This document shows, one piece after another, positions 44,234 through 53,725 of a DNA stretch of 64,000 nt. The notes under the pieces were generated by a model. That model was given only the letters and a program-made list of their open reading frames with translations, did no database searches and was not told where the DNA came from. The DNA lies in NCBI RefSeq assembly GCF_004310285.1, contig NZ_SISF01000032.1:62001-126000 (forward strand), in the 5' to 3' direction. The stretch's first letter is position 1. Each line of letters opens with the position of its first letter. A program made the position numbers and the translations under genes. Source of the stretch: Agrobacterium cavarae (GTDB lineage: Bacteria > Pseudomonadota > Alphaproteobacteria > Rhizobiales > Rhizobiaceae).

Positions 44234-45496
44234 ATGACGGAAGCGAGGACAAACCTGGCCTTTGGCAAGAAGCGCAAGCAGCACGTCCTCATTCTGGCGA
44301 GCGGCGAAAAGGTTCGCCATGTCACGATCAGACCCTTGCTCGTCATCCCCACACTGCTGATTATCCTCGTCATGAGCCTCGGCTTTATCGGTTCGACGGC
44401 TTATCTCGTCTTCCGGGACGATATGCTGGGCGCAATGATCGCGCGGCAATCGCGCATGCAAAAGGATTATGAAGACCGCATCGCAGCGCTACGCTCGCAG
44501 GTGGATCAGATTACTTCGCGTCAGCTCCTTGATCAGCAAGCTGTTGAAAAGAAGGTTGAAACGCTTCTTGCCCAGCAGAACGCCCTTTCCTTCCGCCACG
44601 GACGCGCCAACGAACTCCTCAATGAGGAAGACACTCGATCGGCACCGGATGAACAGAGTGTCACGCCGTCGGCCAACCCTTTCGCTCCCCAGAAAAAGGC
44701 CAGCCTTTCCGGCGGCGCGTCCGCCATCGACCGTGCACTGCGTGGTGCGGAAAAAGGATCGACGCTCAAAGGCAGCTTGACCTATAGCGACAACAGAGAC
44801 GCCGTATCAGGTCGCGCGCTGACACGCATGCTCGTCTCGCTCAACCGCATCGAATCGGACCAGCTCGGGCGAATCGCTTCGCTGACGATCGGTGCAAAGA
44901 GCCGAGCCGACGCCATGGCCGATATTATTCGTAGCACCGGCCTGAAGATCGATGACAAGGCTGACGATGCCGTTGGCGGTCCCTTTGTGGAAGCCTCGAC
45001 CAATCCGTTTCAGGCCTCACTCGCAGATCTCGACAACGCCCTGGACCGTCTGGAAACCGTTCGTGGCACTGCAGAGCGCCTGCCACTCGGCAATCCGGCA
45101 CCCGGTCGCGACATAACCAGCCGCTTCGGCAATCGCATGGACCCGTTCCTCGGTCGGCCCGCATTGCATACCGGTATAGACTTCCGCGCAGAAACCGGCG
45201 CCGATGTGCGCGCCACCGGTGCCGGAACCGTGTCTTTTGCAGGCTATTCAGGCGGTTACGGCAACATGGTAGAGGTCGATCACGGCAAGGGTGTCACGAC
45301 GCGCTATGGCCATCTGTCGCAAATCCTCGTTCGTACCGGCGAAAAGATCGAGCTGTCCGATGTCATCGGCAAGGCTGGCAGCACTGGGCGCTCCACAGGA
45401 CCCCACGTGCATTACGAAGTGCGGTTAAATGACGAGGCGGTCGACCCTATGCGCTTCCTCGTTGCGGGCACTGAATTAAAGACCTATCTGCAGTAA
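44234..45496 (+). CDS. Membrane-anchored M23 peptidase, active type
   Basis: The 420-residue protein has a basic N-terminus, one membrane helix near residues 35-58 (LLVIPTLLIILVMSLGFIG), a coiled coil, a linker and a C-terminal LytM domain. All zinc-site motifs are present: LHTGIDF, RYGHLS and GPHVHYEV. It should therefore cut peptidoglycan cross-links in the periplasm, unlike the nlpD product earlier in the window. An active peptidase and a degenerate LytM protein in one window is worth noting. Confidence 0.92.
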   Translation: MTEARTNLAFGKKRKQHVLILASGEKVRHVTIRPLLVIPTLLIILVMSLGFIGSTAYLVFRDDMLGAMIARQSRMQKDYEDRIAALRSQVDQITSRQLLDQQAVEKKVETLLAQQNALSFRHGRANELLNEEDTRSAPDEQSVTPSANPFAPQKKASLSGGASAIDRALRGAEKGSTLKGSLTYSDNRDAVSGRALTRMLVSLNRIESDQLGRIASLTIGAKSRADAMADIIRSTGLKIDDKADDAVGGPFVEASTNPFQASLADLDNALDRLETVRGTAERLPLGNPAPGRDITSRFGNRMDPFLGRPALHTGIDFRAETGADVRATGAGTVSFAGYSGGYGNMVEVDHGKGVTTRYGHLSQILVRTGEKIELSDVIGKAGSTGRSTGPHVHYEVRLNDEAVDPMRFLVAGTELKTYLQ

Positions 45497-45684
45497 AGAC
45501 CCGTCACGCATCAGAATTCGAGCCGGATTTTCTTCCACCGGCCAGTTTTGATGTACCATTTCGGGACAAATCCCTGTTTCCTTGACTTTTCGGCGATTTA
45601 GGCCTATGTCGCGGACCACGATCTGCGGCACTAACGCTACGACAGTCGTTTGTTCTTCGAACCAGAACGGAAACAGTTTTTCCT

Positions 45685-47187
45685 TTGACAACATTCTCTG
45701 ATCTTGGCCTGAGCCAAAAAGTCCTTTCCGCTATTGCCGATGCTGGCTACAGCACGCCAACACCTATCCAGGCGGGCGCTATTCCTCCGGCGCTGGAAAG
45801 ACGCGACATTTGCGGCATTGCACAGACGGGAACCGGCAAAACGGCCTCCTTCGTGCTGCCGATGCTCACCCTGCTTGAAAAGGGCAGAGCGCGCGCAAGA
45901 ATGCCGCGGACGCTCATTCTGGAGCCGACGCGCGAACTGGCGGCGCAGGTTGCCGAGAACTTCGAAAAGTACGGCAAGAATCACAAGCTGAACGTTGCGC
46001 TTCTCATCGGCGGCGTTTCGTTTGAAGAGCAGGATCGCAAGCTGGAGCGCGGCGCGGACGTCCTGATCTGCACCCCCGGCCGTCTGCTTGACCACTGCGA
46101 ACGCGGCAAGCTTCTGATGACGGGCGTGGAAATTCTCGTCATCGACGAAGCCGACCGCATGCTCGACATGGGCTTCATCCCCGATATCGAGCGCATAGCG
46201 AAGATGATTCCCTTCACGCGCCAGACGCTATTCTTCTCGGCCACCATGCCGCCGGAGATCCAGAAGCTGGCCGATCGCTTCCTGCAAAACCCGGTCCGCA
46301 TCGAAGTGGCCAAGCCTTCTTCGACGGCAAAGACGGTGACGCAGCGCATCGTTGCCACCCACGACAAGGATTACGAGAAGCGCGCCGTGCTTCGCGAACT
46401 CATCAAGGTGCAGACCGAGCTCAAGAACGCGATCATCTTCTGCAACCGCAAGAAGGACGTGGCTGATCTTTACCGTTCGCTTGAACGGCACGGTTTCTCC
46501 GTCGGTGCCTTGCATGGCGATATGGACCAGAACTCGCGCACGAAGATGCTGGCGGGCTTCAAGGACAACCAGATCACGCTGCTGGTTGCGTCCGACGTTG
46601 CCGCCCGTGGCCTCGACATTCCAGATGTCAGCCACGTCTTCAACTTCGACGTTCCGATCCATGCGGAAGACTATGTCCACCGCATCGGCCGTACCGGCCG
46701 CGCGGGTCGCTCGGGTGCTGCCTTCACGCTCGTCAATCGCCGTGACACCAAGTATCTCGACGCCATCGAAAAGCTGATCGGCGAAAAGATTGAGTGGCTA
46801 AGCGGAGATCTTTCGGAACTTCCGGCACCCATGGAAAGTTTCGCCACCGACCGTCCGCGCCGCGGCAAGGACAAAGACAAGGATCGTGGTCGTGGCCGCG
46901 ATCGGAACCGCCGCGAAGCGCCTCAAGAGGTGGAAGCGGAAATCCCGAATGTGAAACCGGCTGACACCATCCAGGTTGCGGCAAATGGAGGCGACAAAGT
47001 GAAGGCAGAGCGCAGGCACGAGAAGGCACCGCGTAATTTCGAGCGGAGCCACGGTGCTTCCCACGCGAATGACGACAATCGTGATCGCCGCCGCCACTAC
47101 CGCGACCATGATGATGGCCCGACACCCGTCGGCTTCGGCGACGACATCCCGGCCTTCATGCTGATCGTCGCAAACGCCAAAGGCTGA
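45685..47187 (+). CDS. DEAD-box RNA helicase (RhlE-like)
   Basis: This 500-residue ATP-dependent RNA helicase shows all core motifs: AQTGTGKTASF, PTRELAAQ, IDEADRMLDMGF, FSAT, ARGLDIPDVSHV and HRIGRTGRAGR. The C-terminal tail of about 110 residues is basic and low-complexity (GKDKDKDRGRGRDRNRR), suited to RNA binding. It probably acts in ribosome assembly or RNA decay. The only plausible start is a TTG at 45685. Its stop overlaps the next gene's start by one base. Confidence 0.93.
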   Translation: MTTFSDLGLSQKVLSAIADAGYSTPTPIQAGAIPPALERRDICGIAQTGTGKTASFVLPMLTLLEKGRARARMPRTLILEPTRELAAQVAENFEKYGKNHKLNVALLIGGVSFEEQDRKLERGADVLICTPGRLLDHCERGKLLMTGVEILVIDEADRMLDMGFIPDIERIAKMIPFTRQTLFFSATMPPEIQKLADRFLQNPVRIEVAKPSSTAKTVTQRIVATHDKDYEKRAVLRELIKVQTELKNAIIFCNRKKDVADLYRSLERHGFSVGALHGDMDQNSRTKMLAGFKDNQITLLVASDVAARGLDIPDVSHVFNFDVPIHAEDYVHRIGRTGRAGRSGAAFTLVNRRDTKYLDAIEKLIGEKIEWLSGDLSELPAPMESFATDRPRRGKDKDKDRGRGRDRNRREAPQEVEAEIPNVKPADTIQVAANGGDKVKAERRHEKAPRNFERSHGASHANDDNRDRRRHYRDHDDGPTPVGFGDDIPAFMLIVANAKG

Positions 47188-47597
47188 TGGCACAGCCAGG
47201 CATCGATTTCCCCGGTGTCGGATGCGGTCTCGTCATCAGGCGGGACGGAAAGGTGCTGCTCTATAAGCGCGTGAAATCACCCGAAGCCGGCCACTGGAGC
47301 ATTGTGGGCGGCAAGGTTGATCACATGGAGCACGCCCTTGAGGCTGCCCGTCGCGAAGCTGAGGAAGAAAGCGGGCTGACCATCGGGAACGTCCGCTTCC
47401 TCTGTATCAGCGAGCAGATCATACCAGCCGATGGACAACATTGGCTGTCGCTGATTTACGTGACAGACGACGTGACGGGAACGGCGCAATTGACGGAGCC
47501 GGACAAGCTCTCCGATATGGGGTGGTTTGATGTCGACGACCTGCCCTCCCCTCTCTCTGTTTTTGCCCGGGATGCGTTTCGCCATCTCGCATCGTGA
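47187..47597 (+). CDS. Nudix hydrolase
   Basis: This 136-residue hydrolase carries a clear Nudix box (GKVDHMEHALEAARREAEEESGL, residues about 36-58, with the REAEEE metal ligands). It cleaves nucleoside diphosphates linked to another group; the substrate is unknown. The start ATG shares a base with the helicase stop (TGATG), so translation is coupled to the helicase. Confidence 0.92.
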   Translation: MAQPGIDFPGVGCGLVIRRDGKVLLYKRVKSPEAGHWSIVGGKVDHMEHALEAARREAEEESGLTIGNVRFLCISEQIIPADGQHWLSLIYVTDDVTGTAQLTEPDKLSDMGWFDVDDLPSPLSVFARDAFRHLAS

Positions 47598-47737
47598 CTG
47601 GGTGACGCTTTGCCGGCGTCGGCATTTCGCCAATCACCCGACGAACGAGCATTCTTTGTCATAAAGCGCATTTTTCTTGGTATTGAACCTTTTGCATCCT
47701 GCTCAGCCTCGATAACATCGGACAATCGCACAGGATA

Positions 47738-48820
47738 ATGCCATCCATGAATTCACTCCGCCTGCTCAGTTTTGCCTTCAGTCTCAGCATCGCTGGCGTT
47801 GCAAATGCTGCGACGATCGCAGTCGTTGCTCCGCAGAACGGCGCATATGAGATGCTGGGCTTGCAGATCCGGCAGGGTGTAAAGGCGGCAGCCGCGAAGG
47901 TTGGCCTCGATGTCATGGAAATTCATGAAAGCTGCGAGGACGGCAGCGGTGGTGCCATCGCCGACGGTCTTGTTGCGTCGAAAGTCTCCGTGGTCGTCGG
48001 CTTCCTGTGTACCGAAACCCTTGCGGATGCACTGCCGACATTGAAAAATGCCGCGATCCCGGCCATCACCCTGTCGAGCCGCTCGCCCATTCTGATGGAA
48101 GATGCATTGAAGCGCGGCTGGCCGCTCTTTCGTATGGCACCCTCGGAGAACGATGAAACCTCGGCGGTTGCGGAGATCATGCTGCGCGATTGGAAGGGCT
48201 TGCCCTTTGCGCTTCTTGATGACGCGACGATCTATAGCCGTGAACTGGTGGACCGTGTCCGTGCGCGATTGGAAGAGGCAGGTTTGAAACCGACCTTCAC
48301 GGACACGCTACGCCCTTCACAGGAACAGCAGATTGCGCTCGTGCGTCGCCTGAGCCGCACCGGCGTGACACATGTCTTCGCGGCGACAGAACGCAACGAC
48401 CTATCGATCATCGCACGCGACGCCGCCGCAGAGAAAATTCCCCTCGTGCTTATGGGCAGCGATGCGTTGCGGGCGGCAAACGCGCCTGTTCCGCTGCAAC
48501 CTGGCACGCTTGCTGTCGCCTTGCCGGATTACGCAGCACTGCCCTCCGCGGCGGAGGCGGTGCAGCAGTTGCGTGCTGCCAATATCGAACCCGAAGGCTA
48601 CGTTCTTCCGGCCTATGCCGCCGCCCAACTCTCAGCGCAGGCGCTGGAGAAGGCATCGGAGCAATCGAAACCAACACCTGTCGTGATGGTTGGCACCACC
48701 TTCGATACGGTCATCGGCCCCGTCATCTTCAACGAACGCCACGAGTTGCAGGACAATTCCTACCGGCTTCAGCGCTGGACTGGCACCGACTTCGTCGTCG
48801 TCGACAAGGCGTTGAATTAG
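47738..48820 (+). CDS. Periplasmic ligand-binding protein, LivK-like
   Basis: This 360-residue protein has a signal peptide (cleavage after VANA) and a type I periplasmic binding fold like branched-chain amino acid receptors (Peripla_BP_6). The N-terminal strand is ATIAVVAPQNGAYEMLG, and VVGFLCTETLADALPTL and ITLSSRSP line the expected ligand cleft. No permease or ATPase gene lies beside it, so it is an orphan receptor. An ATG three codons on (47747) is an alternative start. Confidence 0.85.
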   Translation: MPSMNSLRLLSFAFSLSIAGVANAATIAVVAPQNGAYEMLGLQIRQGVKAAAAKVGLDVMEIHESCEDGSGGAIADGLVASKVSVVVGFLCTETLADALPTLKNAAIPAITLSSRSPILMEDALKRGWPLFRMAPSENDETSAVAEIMLRDWKGLPFALLDDATIYSRELVDRVRARLEEAGLKPTFTDTLRPSQEQQIALVRRLSRTGVTHVFAATERNDLSIIARDAAAEKIPLVLMGSDALRAANAPVPLQPGTLAVALPDYAALPSAAEAVQQLRAANIEPEGYVLPAYAAAQLSAQALEKASEQSKPTPVVMVGTTFDTVIGPVIFNERHELQDNSYRLQRWTGTDFVVVDKALN

Positions 48821-48959
48821 GGCCCTCCAGCAACCTGGTATCGTAAGATCGGCTTCTATCTAATCGATTTGTCCCTTTTGAGGTTCGGATCGAAGCTTGT
48901 TGACCCAAGCGTGCGGTGCTAAGGGCCAGCAACGCCTTGCCAATCAGGAGCATTTGCAG

Positions 48960-49637
48960 ATGACCCTCCCCGTCCGGATCGCCCCTTCCATTCTTGCCGC
49001 CAACTTCGCCAAACTCGGACAGGAAGTCGCCGATGTCACGGCCGCTGGCGCCGACTGGATTCATCTGGACGTGATGGACGGTCACTTCGTGCCAAACATT
49101 TCCTTCGGGCCGGATGTGATCAAGGCACTGCGCCCCCACAGCAAGGCCTTCTTCGATTGCCATTTGATGATCGCGCCCGCCGATCCTTATCTTGAGGCCT
49201 TCGCCAAGGCCGGTTGCGACAGCATCACGGTCCATGCCGAAGCCGGCGCGCATTTGCACCGCTCGCTGCAAAACATCCGCGCGCTCGGCAAGAAGGTCGG
49301 CGTCACGCTCAATCCGGCAACCCCGCTCTCCGTGCTCGAAAATGTCTTGGACGATGTGGACCTCATCCTCATCATGAGCGTCAATCCGGGCTTTGGCGGC
49401 CAGAAGTTCATTCCGGCCATGCTCGACAAGATCCGCGCGGCGAAGTCGCTCATCGGCAATCGCCCGATCGAACTGGAAGTGGATGGCGGCATCACCACCG
49501 AGACGGCAGGCAGCGCCATTGCAGCGGGCGCCAATGTGCTGGTTGCCGGTTCTGCCGTCTTCAAGGGCGATGGTGTGGATGACTATACGAAAACCGTCTC
49601 CGCTCTCAGAGCATCGGCCGAAAGCGGCAGAGCTTGA
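48960..49637 (+). CDS. rpe: Ribulose-phosphate 3-epimerase
   Basis: This pentose-phosphate TIM-barrel enzyme interconverts ribulose-5-phosphate and xylulose-5-phosphate. The signatures [33 protein letters not shown] and [11 protein letters not shown] are all present. It is 225 residues from the ATG at 48960, with AGGAG nine bases upstream. An in-frame upstream start lacks a ribosome site. Confidence 0.97.
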   Translation: MTLPVRIAPSILAANFAKLGQEVADVTAAGADWIHLDVMDGHFVPNISFGPDVIKALRPHSKAFFDCHLMIAPADPYLEAFAKAGCDSITVHAEAGAHLHRSLQNIRALGKKVGVTLNPATPLSVLENVLDDVDLILIMSVNPGFGGQKFIPAMLDKIRAAKSLIGNRPIELEVDGGITTETAGSAIAAGANVLVAGSAVFKGDGVDDYTKTVSALRASAESGRA

Positions 49638-49751
49638 TCTCCAGGCAGACGTCCGTGTTGCCGGGTTTACCCTGACGCGCCGAATGCGTTGAGATTGCCG
49701 AAACACTTTGCTAAACGGGCACCAGATTTCTCAGTTCAAGAAGGCTTTGCC

Positions 49752-51059
49752 ATGATCCCTCGTTATTCCCGGCCGGAAATGGTCGCTATCTGGTCGCCGG
49801 AAACCAAGTTCCGCATCTGGTTCGAAATCGAGGCGCATGCCTGCGACGCGCTGGCGGACATCGGCGTGATCCCGAAGGAAGCGGCAAAGACCATTTGGGA
49901 AAAGGGTGGCGCGGCCGAGTTCGACGTTGCCCGCATCGACGAAATCGAAGCCGTCACCAAGCATGACGTCATCGCGTTCCTCACCCATCTTGCAGAATTC
50001 GTTGGTCCGGATTCCCGCTTCGTCCACCAGGGCATGACCTCATCCGACGTGCTCGACACGACGCTGAACATCCAATTGGTCCGCGCTGCCGACCTGCTGA
50101 TCGCCGGCATGGACCGGGTTTTGACCGCGCTGAAGACCCGCGCCTTCGAGCACAAGAACACCGTCCGTATTGGTCGCAGCCACGGCATCCATGCCGAGCC
50201 GACGACGATGGGTCTGACATTTGCGCGCTTCTATGCCGAGATGGACCGTAACCGCGCCCGCCTCGTCAACGCCCGCGCCGAAATCGCCACCGGCGCCATC
50301 TCCGGCGCTGTCGGCACCTTCGCCAATATTGATCCATCCGTCGAAGAACATGTGTGCAAGGCCCTTGGTCTGTCGCCGGAGCCCGTCTCCACGCAGGTCA
50401 TCCCGCGGGATCGTCACGCCATGTTCTTCGCCACGCTCGGCGTCATTGCCTCGTCGATCGAGAACGTCGCCATCGAAATTCGCCACATGCAGCGCACCGA
50501 AGTTCTGGAAGCGGAAGAGTTCTTCTCGCCCGGTCAGAAGGGTTCGTCCGCCATGCCGCACAAGCGCAACCCGGTTCTGACCGAAAACCTGACCGGTTTG
50601 GCCCGTCTGGTACGCATGTCTGTCGTTCCGGCCTTGGAAAACGTTGCTCTCTGGCACGAGCGCGATATCAGCCACTCGTCTGTAGAGCGCGGCATCGGCC
50701 CAGACACCACGATCACGCTCGATTTTGCCCTCAACCGTCTGGCAGGCGTCATCGAGAAGCTGGTGATCTACCCGGAAAACATGTTGAAGAACATGAACAA
50801 GTTCCGTGGCCTCGTTCACTCGCAGCGTGTGCTCCTGGCGCTGACACAGGCCGGCGTTTCGCGCGAGGACTCCTATCGCCTCGTTCAGCGCAATGCGATG
50901 AAGGTCTGGGAAGAAGGCAAGGACTTCCTCGAAGAACTGCTGTCGGATGAGGAAGTGCGCGCAGCCCTTCCGGAAGAGACGATCCGCGAAAAGTTCGATC
51001 TTGGCTACCACACCAAGCATGTCGACACGATCTTCAAGCGCGTCTTCGGCGAGGCTTGA
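49752..51059 (+). CDS. purB: Adenylosuccinate lyase
   Basis: PurB catalyses two steps of purine synthesis: it splits SAICAR to AICAR and adenylosuccinate to AMP. The family signature GSSAMPHKRNP is present near residue 260, together with the QGMTSSDVLDT and GRSHGIHAEPTT motifs. It is 435 residues from the ATG at 49752, preceded by AAGG. It starts a stretch rich in purine genes, but purC-purS-purQ lie 1.5 kb further on. Confidence 0.97.
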   Translation: MIPRYSRPEMVAIWSPETKFRIWFEIEAHACDALADIGVIPKEAAKTIWEKGGAAEFDVARIDEIEAVTKHDVIAFLTHLAEFVGPDSRFVHQGMTSSDVLDTTLNIQLVRAADLLIAGMDRVLTALKTRAFEHKNTVRIGRSHGIHAEPTTMGLTFARFYAEMDRNRARLVNARAEIATGAISGAVGTFANIDPSVEEHVCKALGLSPEPVSTQVIPRDRHAMFFATLGVIASSIENVAIEIRHMQRTEVLEAEEFFSPGQKGSSAMPHKRNPVLTENLTGLARLVRMSVVPALENVALWHERDISHSSVERGIGPDTTITLDFALNRLAGVIEKLVIYPENMLKNMNKFRGLVHSQRVLLALTQAGVSREDSYRLVQRNAMKVWEEGKDFLEELLSDEEVRAALPEETIREKFDLGYHTKHVDTIFKRVFGEA

Positions 51060-51087
51060 TCCTTAGTTCCCGGCAAAGGTAGGAATT

Positions 51088-51115
51088 GCTCACCTCGGCC
51101 AGTACCGAGGTGAGC
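51088..51115. terminator. Strong hairpin after purB, no T-run
   Basis: An 11-bp perfect stem (GCTCACCTCGG with CCGAGGTGAGC) closes a 6-base loop 28 bases past purB. No T-run follows on either strand, so it is more likely an RNA-stabilising or factor-dependent end, or a protein site, than a classical terminator. Confidence 0.5.
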
Positions 51116-51211
51116 GCCACTATATTCTGATACCAAAGAACCCTGGAGCTTTGTGAGCGATCCTTTGCTTTGCACCTTGATAACGCCAGCCAACAAACCA
51201 AGATAAGCGGC

Positions 51212-51799
51212 ATGAAAGCATCAGAAGCAGATATCCTCATCGTTCCCGGCTACACCAATTCCGGCCCCGACCATTGGCAGACCCGTTGGCAAGAGAAGCT
51301 GTCGACAGCACGCCGCGTCGAGCAGGCGGAATGGTCGAAGCCCGTGCGTGAAGACTGGGTCGCTCGCCTTGTCGAGGAGGTGAACGCCTCGACGAAGCCT
51401 GTGGTCCTCGTCGCACATTCCCTCGGAGTGCCGACGGTTATGCACGCCTTGCCGGAAATCGCGCACAGAGTGGCTGGCGCAATGCTTGTCGCGCCGCCAG
51501 ATGTCGCCAATCCCGACATCCGGCCGAAGCATCTGATGACGTTCGGGCCTTATCCTCGCGATCCGCTGCCATTCCCGGCCATCACCATCGCCAGCCGTAA
51601 CGACCCATTCGGAACGTATGAGCATGCCGATGACATTGCCGCCGCCTGGGGCTCGCTCCTGATCGATGCTGGCATGTCAGGGCACATCAACGCGGAATCG
51701 GGCCATGGCCCGTGGCCGGAAGGCACAATGGTCTTTGCTCAGTTCCTGAGCAAGCTCAAGCCTCCGTCGGGCTTTGCGATTCCTGAGAATAAAAGCTGA
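51212..51799 (+). CDS. RBBP9/YdeN-family alpha/beta hydrolase
   Basis: This 195-residue serine hydrolase of the RBBP9/YdeN family opens with DILIVPGYTNSGPDHWQ and has the nucleophile elbow VAHSLGVP near residue 82. A catalytic Asp in SRNDPF and a His in AESGHGPWPEG complete the triad. The substrate is unknown. The ATG at 51212 has a weak ribosome site; a TTG at 51170 is the alternative. Confidence 0.88.
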   Translation: MKASEADILIVPGYTNSGPDHWQTRWQEKLSTARRVEQAEWSKPVREDWVARLVEEVNASTKPVVLVAHSLGVPTVMHALPEIAHRVAGAMLVAPPDVANPDIRPKHLMTFGPYPRDPLPFPAITIASRNDPFGTYEHADDIAAAWGSLLIDAGMSGHINAESGHGPWPEGTMVFAQFLSKLKPPSGFAIPENKS

Positions 51800-51853
51800 A
51801 CAAGATCAGCCCTGTTAGCGGCTGCTTTGGCGAATAGAAAGTAAAACGGAAAT

Positions 51854-51890
51854 GCCGCGCAAGTATACCCTGCGCGGCTTCGGCCTTTCG
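51854..51890 (+). terminator. Likely terminator after the RBBP9-like gene
   Basis: An 8-bp stem (GCCGCGCA at 51854-51861 with TGCGCGGC at 51871-51878) is followed by TTCGGCCTTTC. The T content is modest. It is the only hairpin in the gap before the convergent DUF1476 gene. Confidence 0.5.
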
Positions 51891-51993
51891 GCACTTATGT
51901 TCAAACATACCGCATGTTGGTTCGTATGGAGAATTGCCGATCTCCATGCATGACGCCAAGGCCCGTCGGATGTTCGAAATACGGAATGAAAGT

Positions 51994-52335
51994 TCAGGCG
52001 GCGCGCTTGCCGTCGAATTGCGCGATCCCATTGCGGAGCTCGTCGGCGGCACAGCGCAGAAGGTTGGTCATCTGATCATGGATGACATCATCGGTAACGC
52101 CGACGCCGGCGGCGACGAAATCGTCGTGCAGCTTGTTGAACATCGCGTCGTCGCCTTCGCGGCCGATGGACGCGGCAACGATCTCGCTGGCGTAGGAATT
52201 GGCGTCGTCCTTGTGCATTAGGGATGCAGCCCAAAGGCCCATCAACCTGCTGCGCATGCCGTGAAGACGGAAGCTCAGTTCCTCTTCGTGAAAATACAAA
52301 TTCTCGAGCGCTTTACCGCGTTGTCTCAGACCCAT
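51994..52335 (-). CDS. DUF1476 protein, divergent ATPase zeta-subunit homologue
   Basis: This 113-residue helical protein matches the DUF1476 family, whose Paracoccus member (zeta) inhibits the F1-ATPase. The core MRSRLMGLWAASLM aligns with the family's RRNKLLGLWAA motif, and GREGDDAMFNKLHDDF with its GDDDVFRKV region. The N-terminus (GLRQRGKALENLYFHEEE) departs from the usual FDKREEAFEKKF, so this may be a divergent paralogue. The start at 52335 has GGGG about nine bases upstream. It is divergent from purC, a common neighbour of DUF1476. Confidence 0.78.
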   Translation of the reverse strand: MGLRQRGKALENLYFHEEELSFRLHGMRSRLMGLWAASLMHKDDANSYASEIVAASIGREGDDAMFNKLHDDFVAAGVGVTDDVIHDQMTNLLRCAADELRNGIAQFDGKRAA

Positions 52336-52582
52336 GATTATACCCCGTTTTACTATGTCGTTATTTGCGTCCTCTTGATCGGGACACCACTGTTCTAGAA
52401 TACAACTATTGAAAAAGCGTAACTTTGAGATGTTGCCTTGGAACAGCCAAAAACAGGGTTGAAGAATTGCAAACAACCGCGTGCCGTCGCATTGTGAAAT
52501 GGCTTCTTTTCCGCTATGGGACCGCTTCAAGAAACGAAACGACCGCCATCAGCACCGGCGCTAAAACAAGAGATATGTCACT

Positions 52583-53347
52583 ATGAACCGTCGCCGCCGA
52601 ATCTACGAAGGCAAGGCCAAGATCCTGTATGAAGGTCCGGAACCCGGAACGCTCATCCAGTTCTTCAAGGATGATGCGACTGCTTTCAATAAAAAGAAGC
52701 ATGAAGTCATCGACGGCAAGGGCGTTCTGAACAACCGCATCTCGGAATACGTCTTCACGCATCTGAACAAGATCGGCATTCCCACCCACTTCATCCGCCG
52801 CCTGAACATGCGCGAGCAGTTGATCAAGGAAGTGGAGATGATCCCGCTCGAGGTTGTCGTGCGCAACGTTGCGGCAGGCTCGCTCTCCAAGCGCCTCGGC
52901 ATTGATGAAGGCGTTGTGCTGCCTCGCTCGATCATCGAGTTCTATTACAAGTCGGATGCGCTGGAAGACCCGATGGTCTCCGAGGAGCACATCACTGCGT
53001 TTGGCTGGGCCAACCCCGCCGAACTCGACGACATCATGGCGCTTGCCATTCGCGTCAACGATTTCCTTTCCGGTCTTTTCCTCGGCGTCGGCATTCAGCT
53101 CGTCGATTTCAAGATCGAATGCGGCCGTCTGTTCGAAGGCGATATGATGCGCATTATCCTGGCGGATGAAATTTCGCCGGATAGCTGCCGCCTGTGGGAT
53201 ATCGAGACGCAGGAAAAGATGGACAAGGACCGCTTTCGCCGCGATATGGGTGGGCTTGTGGAAGCCTATTCGGAAGTGGCGCGCCGTCTCGGCATCATCA
53301 ATGAAAACGAACCGATCCGCGGCACAGGCCCGGTTCTCGTCAAGTGA
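52583..53347 (+). CDS. purC: SAICAR synthetase
   Basis: PurC joins aspartate to CAIR in purine synthesis. The N-terminal [14 protein letters not shown] and the signature [18 protein letters not shown] with [13 protein letters not shown] are clear. At 254 residues it is the short bacterial type. It heads purC-purS-purQ, with purS starting 18 bases later and purQ about 120 bases after purS. Confidence 0.97.
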   Translation: MNRRRRIYEGKAKILYEGPEPGTLIQFFKDDATAFNKKKHEVIDGKGVLNNRISEYVFTHLNKIGIPTHFIRRLNMREQLIKEVEMIPLEVVVRNVAAGSLSKRLGIDEGVVLPRSIIEFYYKSDALEDPMVSEEHITAFGWANPAELDDIMALAIRVNDFLSGLFLGVGIQLVDFKIECGRLFEGDMMRIILADEISPDSCRLWDIETQEKMDKDRFRRDMGGLVEAYSEVARRLGIINENEPIRGTGPVLVK

Positions 53348-53364
53348 AATCAGGAGACCATCAG

Positions 53365-53607
53365 GTGATCAAGGCACGGGTGACTGTTACGCTGAAGAAC
53401 GGCGTTCTCGATCCGCAGGGTAAGGCAATCGAAGGCGCGCTGGGCAGCCTCGGTTTTGACGGCGTGGGCCAGGTCCGTCAGGGCAAGGTCTTCGATCTTG
53501 AACTGAACACCACCGACAAGGCCAAAGCCGAAGAAAACCTGAAGGCGATGTGCGAGAAGCTGCTCGCCAACACCGTCATCGAAAACTACGCGATCGCCAT
53601 CCTCTAG
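53365..53607 (+). CDS. purS: Phosphoribosylformylglycinamidine synthase subunit PurS
   Basis: PurS is the small structural subunit of the three-part FGAM synthase with PurQ and PurL. The 80-residue protein opens with IKARVTVTLKNGVLDPQGKA and ends with VIENYAIAIL, both typical. The start is a GTG at 53365 with AGGAG eight bases upstream; a GTG at 53344 overlapping purC is possible but has no ribosome site. Confidence 0.95.
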   Translation: MIKARVTVTLKNGVLDPQGKAIEGALGSLGFDGVGQVRQGKVFDLELNTTDKAKAEENLKAMCEKLLANTVIENYAIAIL

Positions 53608-53725
53608 GGCAAGTGTGGTGAACGATGGTTCACCTCCATTGCTCTTAACTCTTTGTTTGACGCATTTTCCATGCAGACCGCAGGCACTCTTGCTGGAAAT
53701 GCTCTGAATTTCGGAGCCAAGGCCC

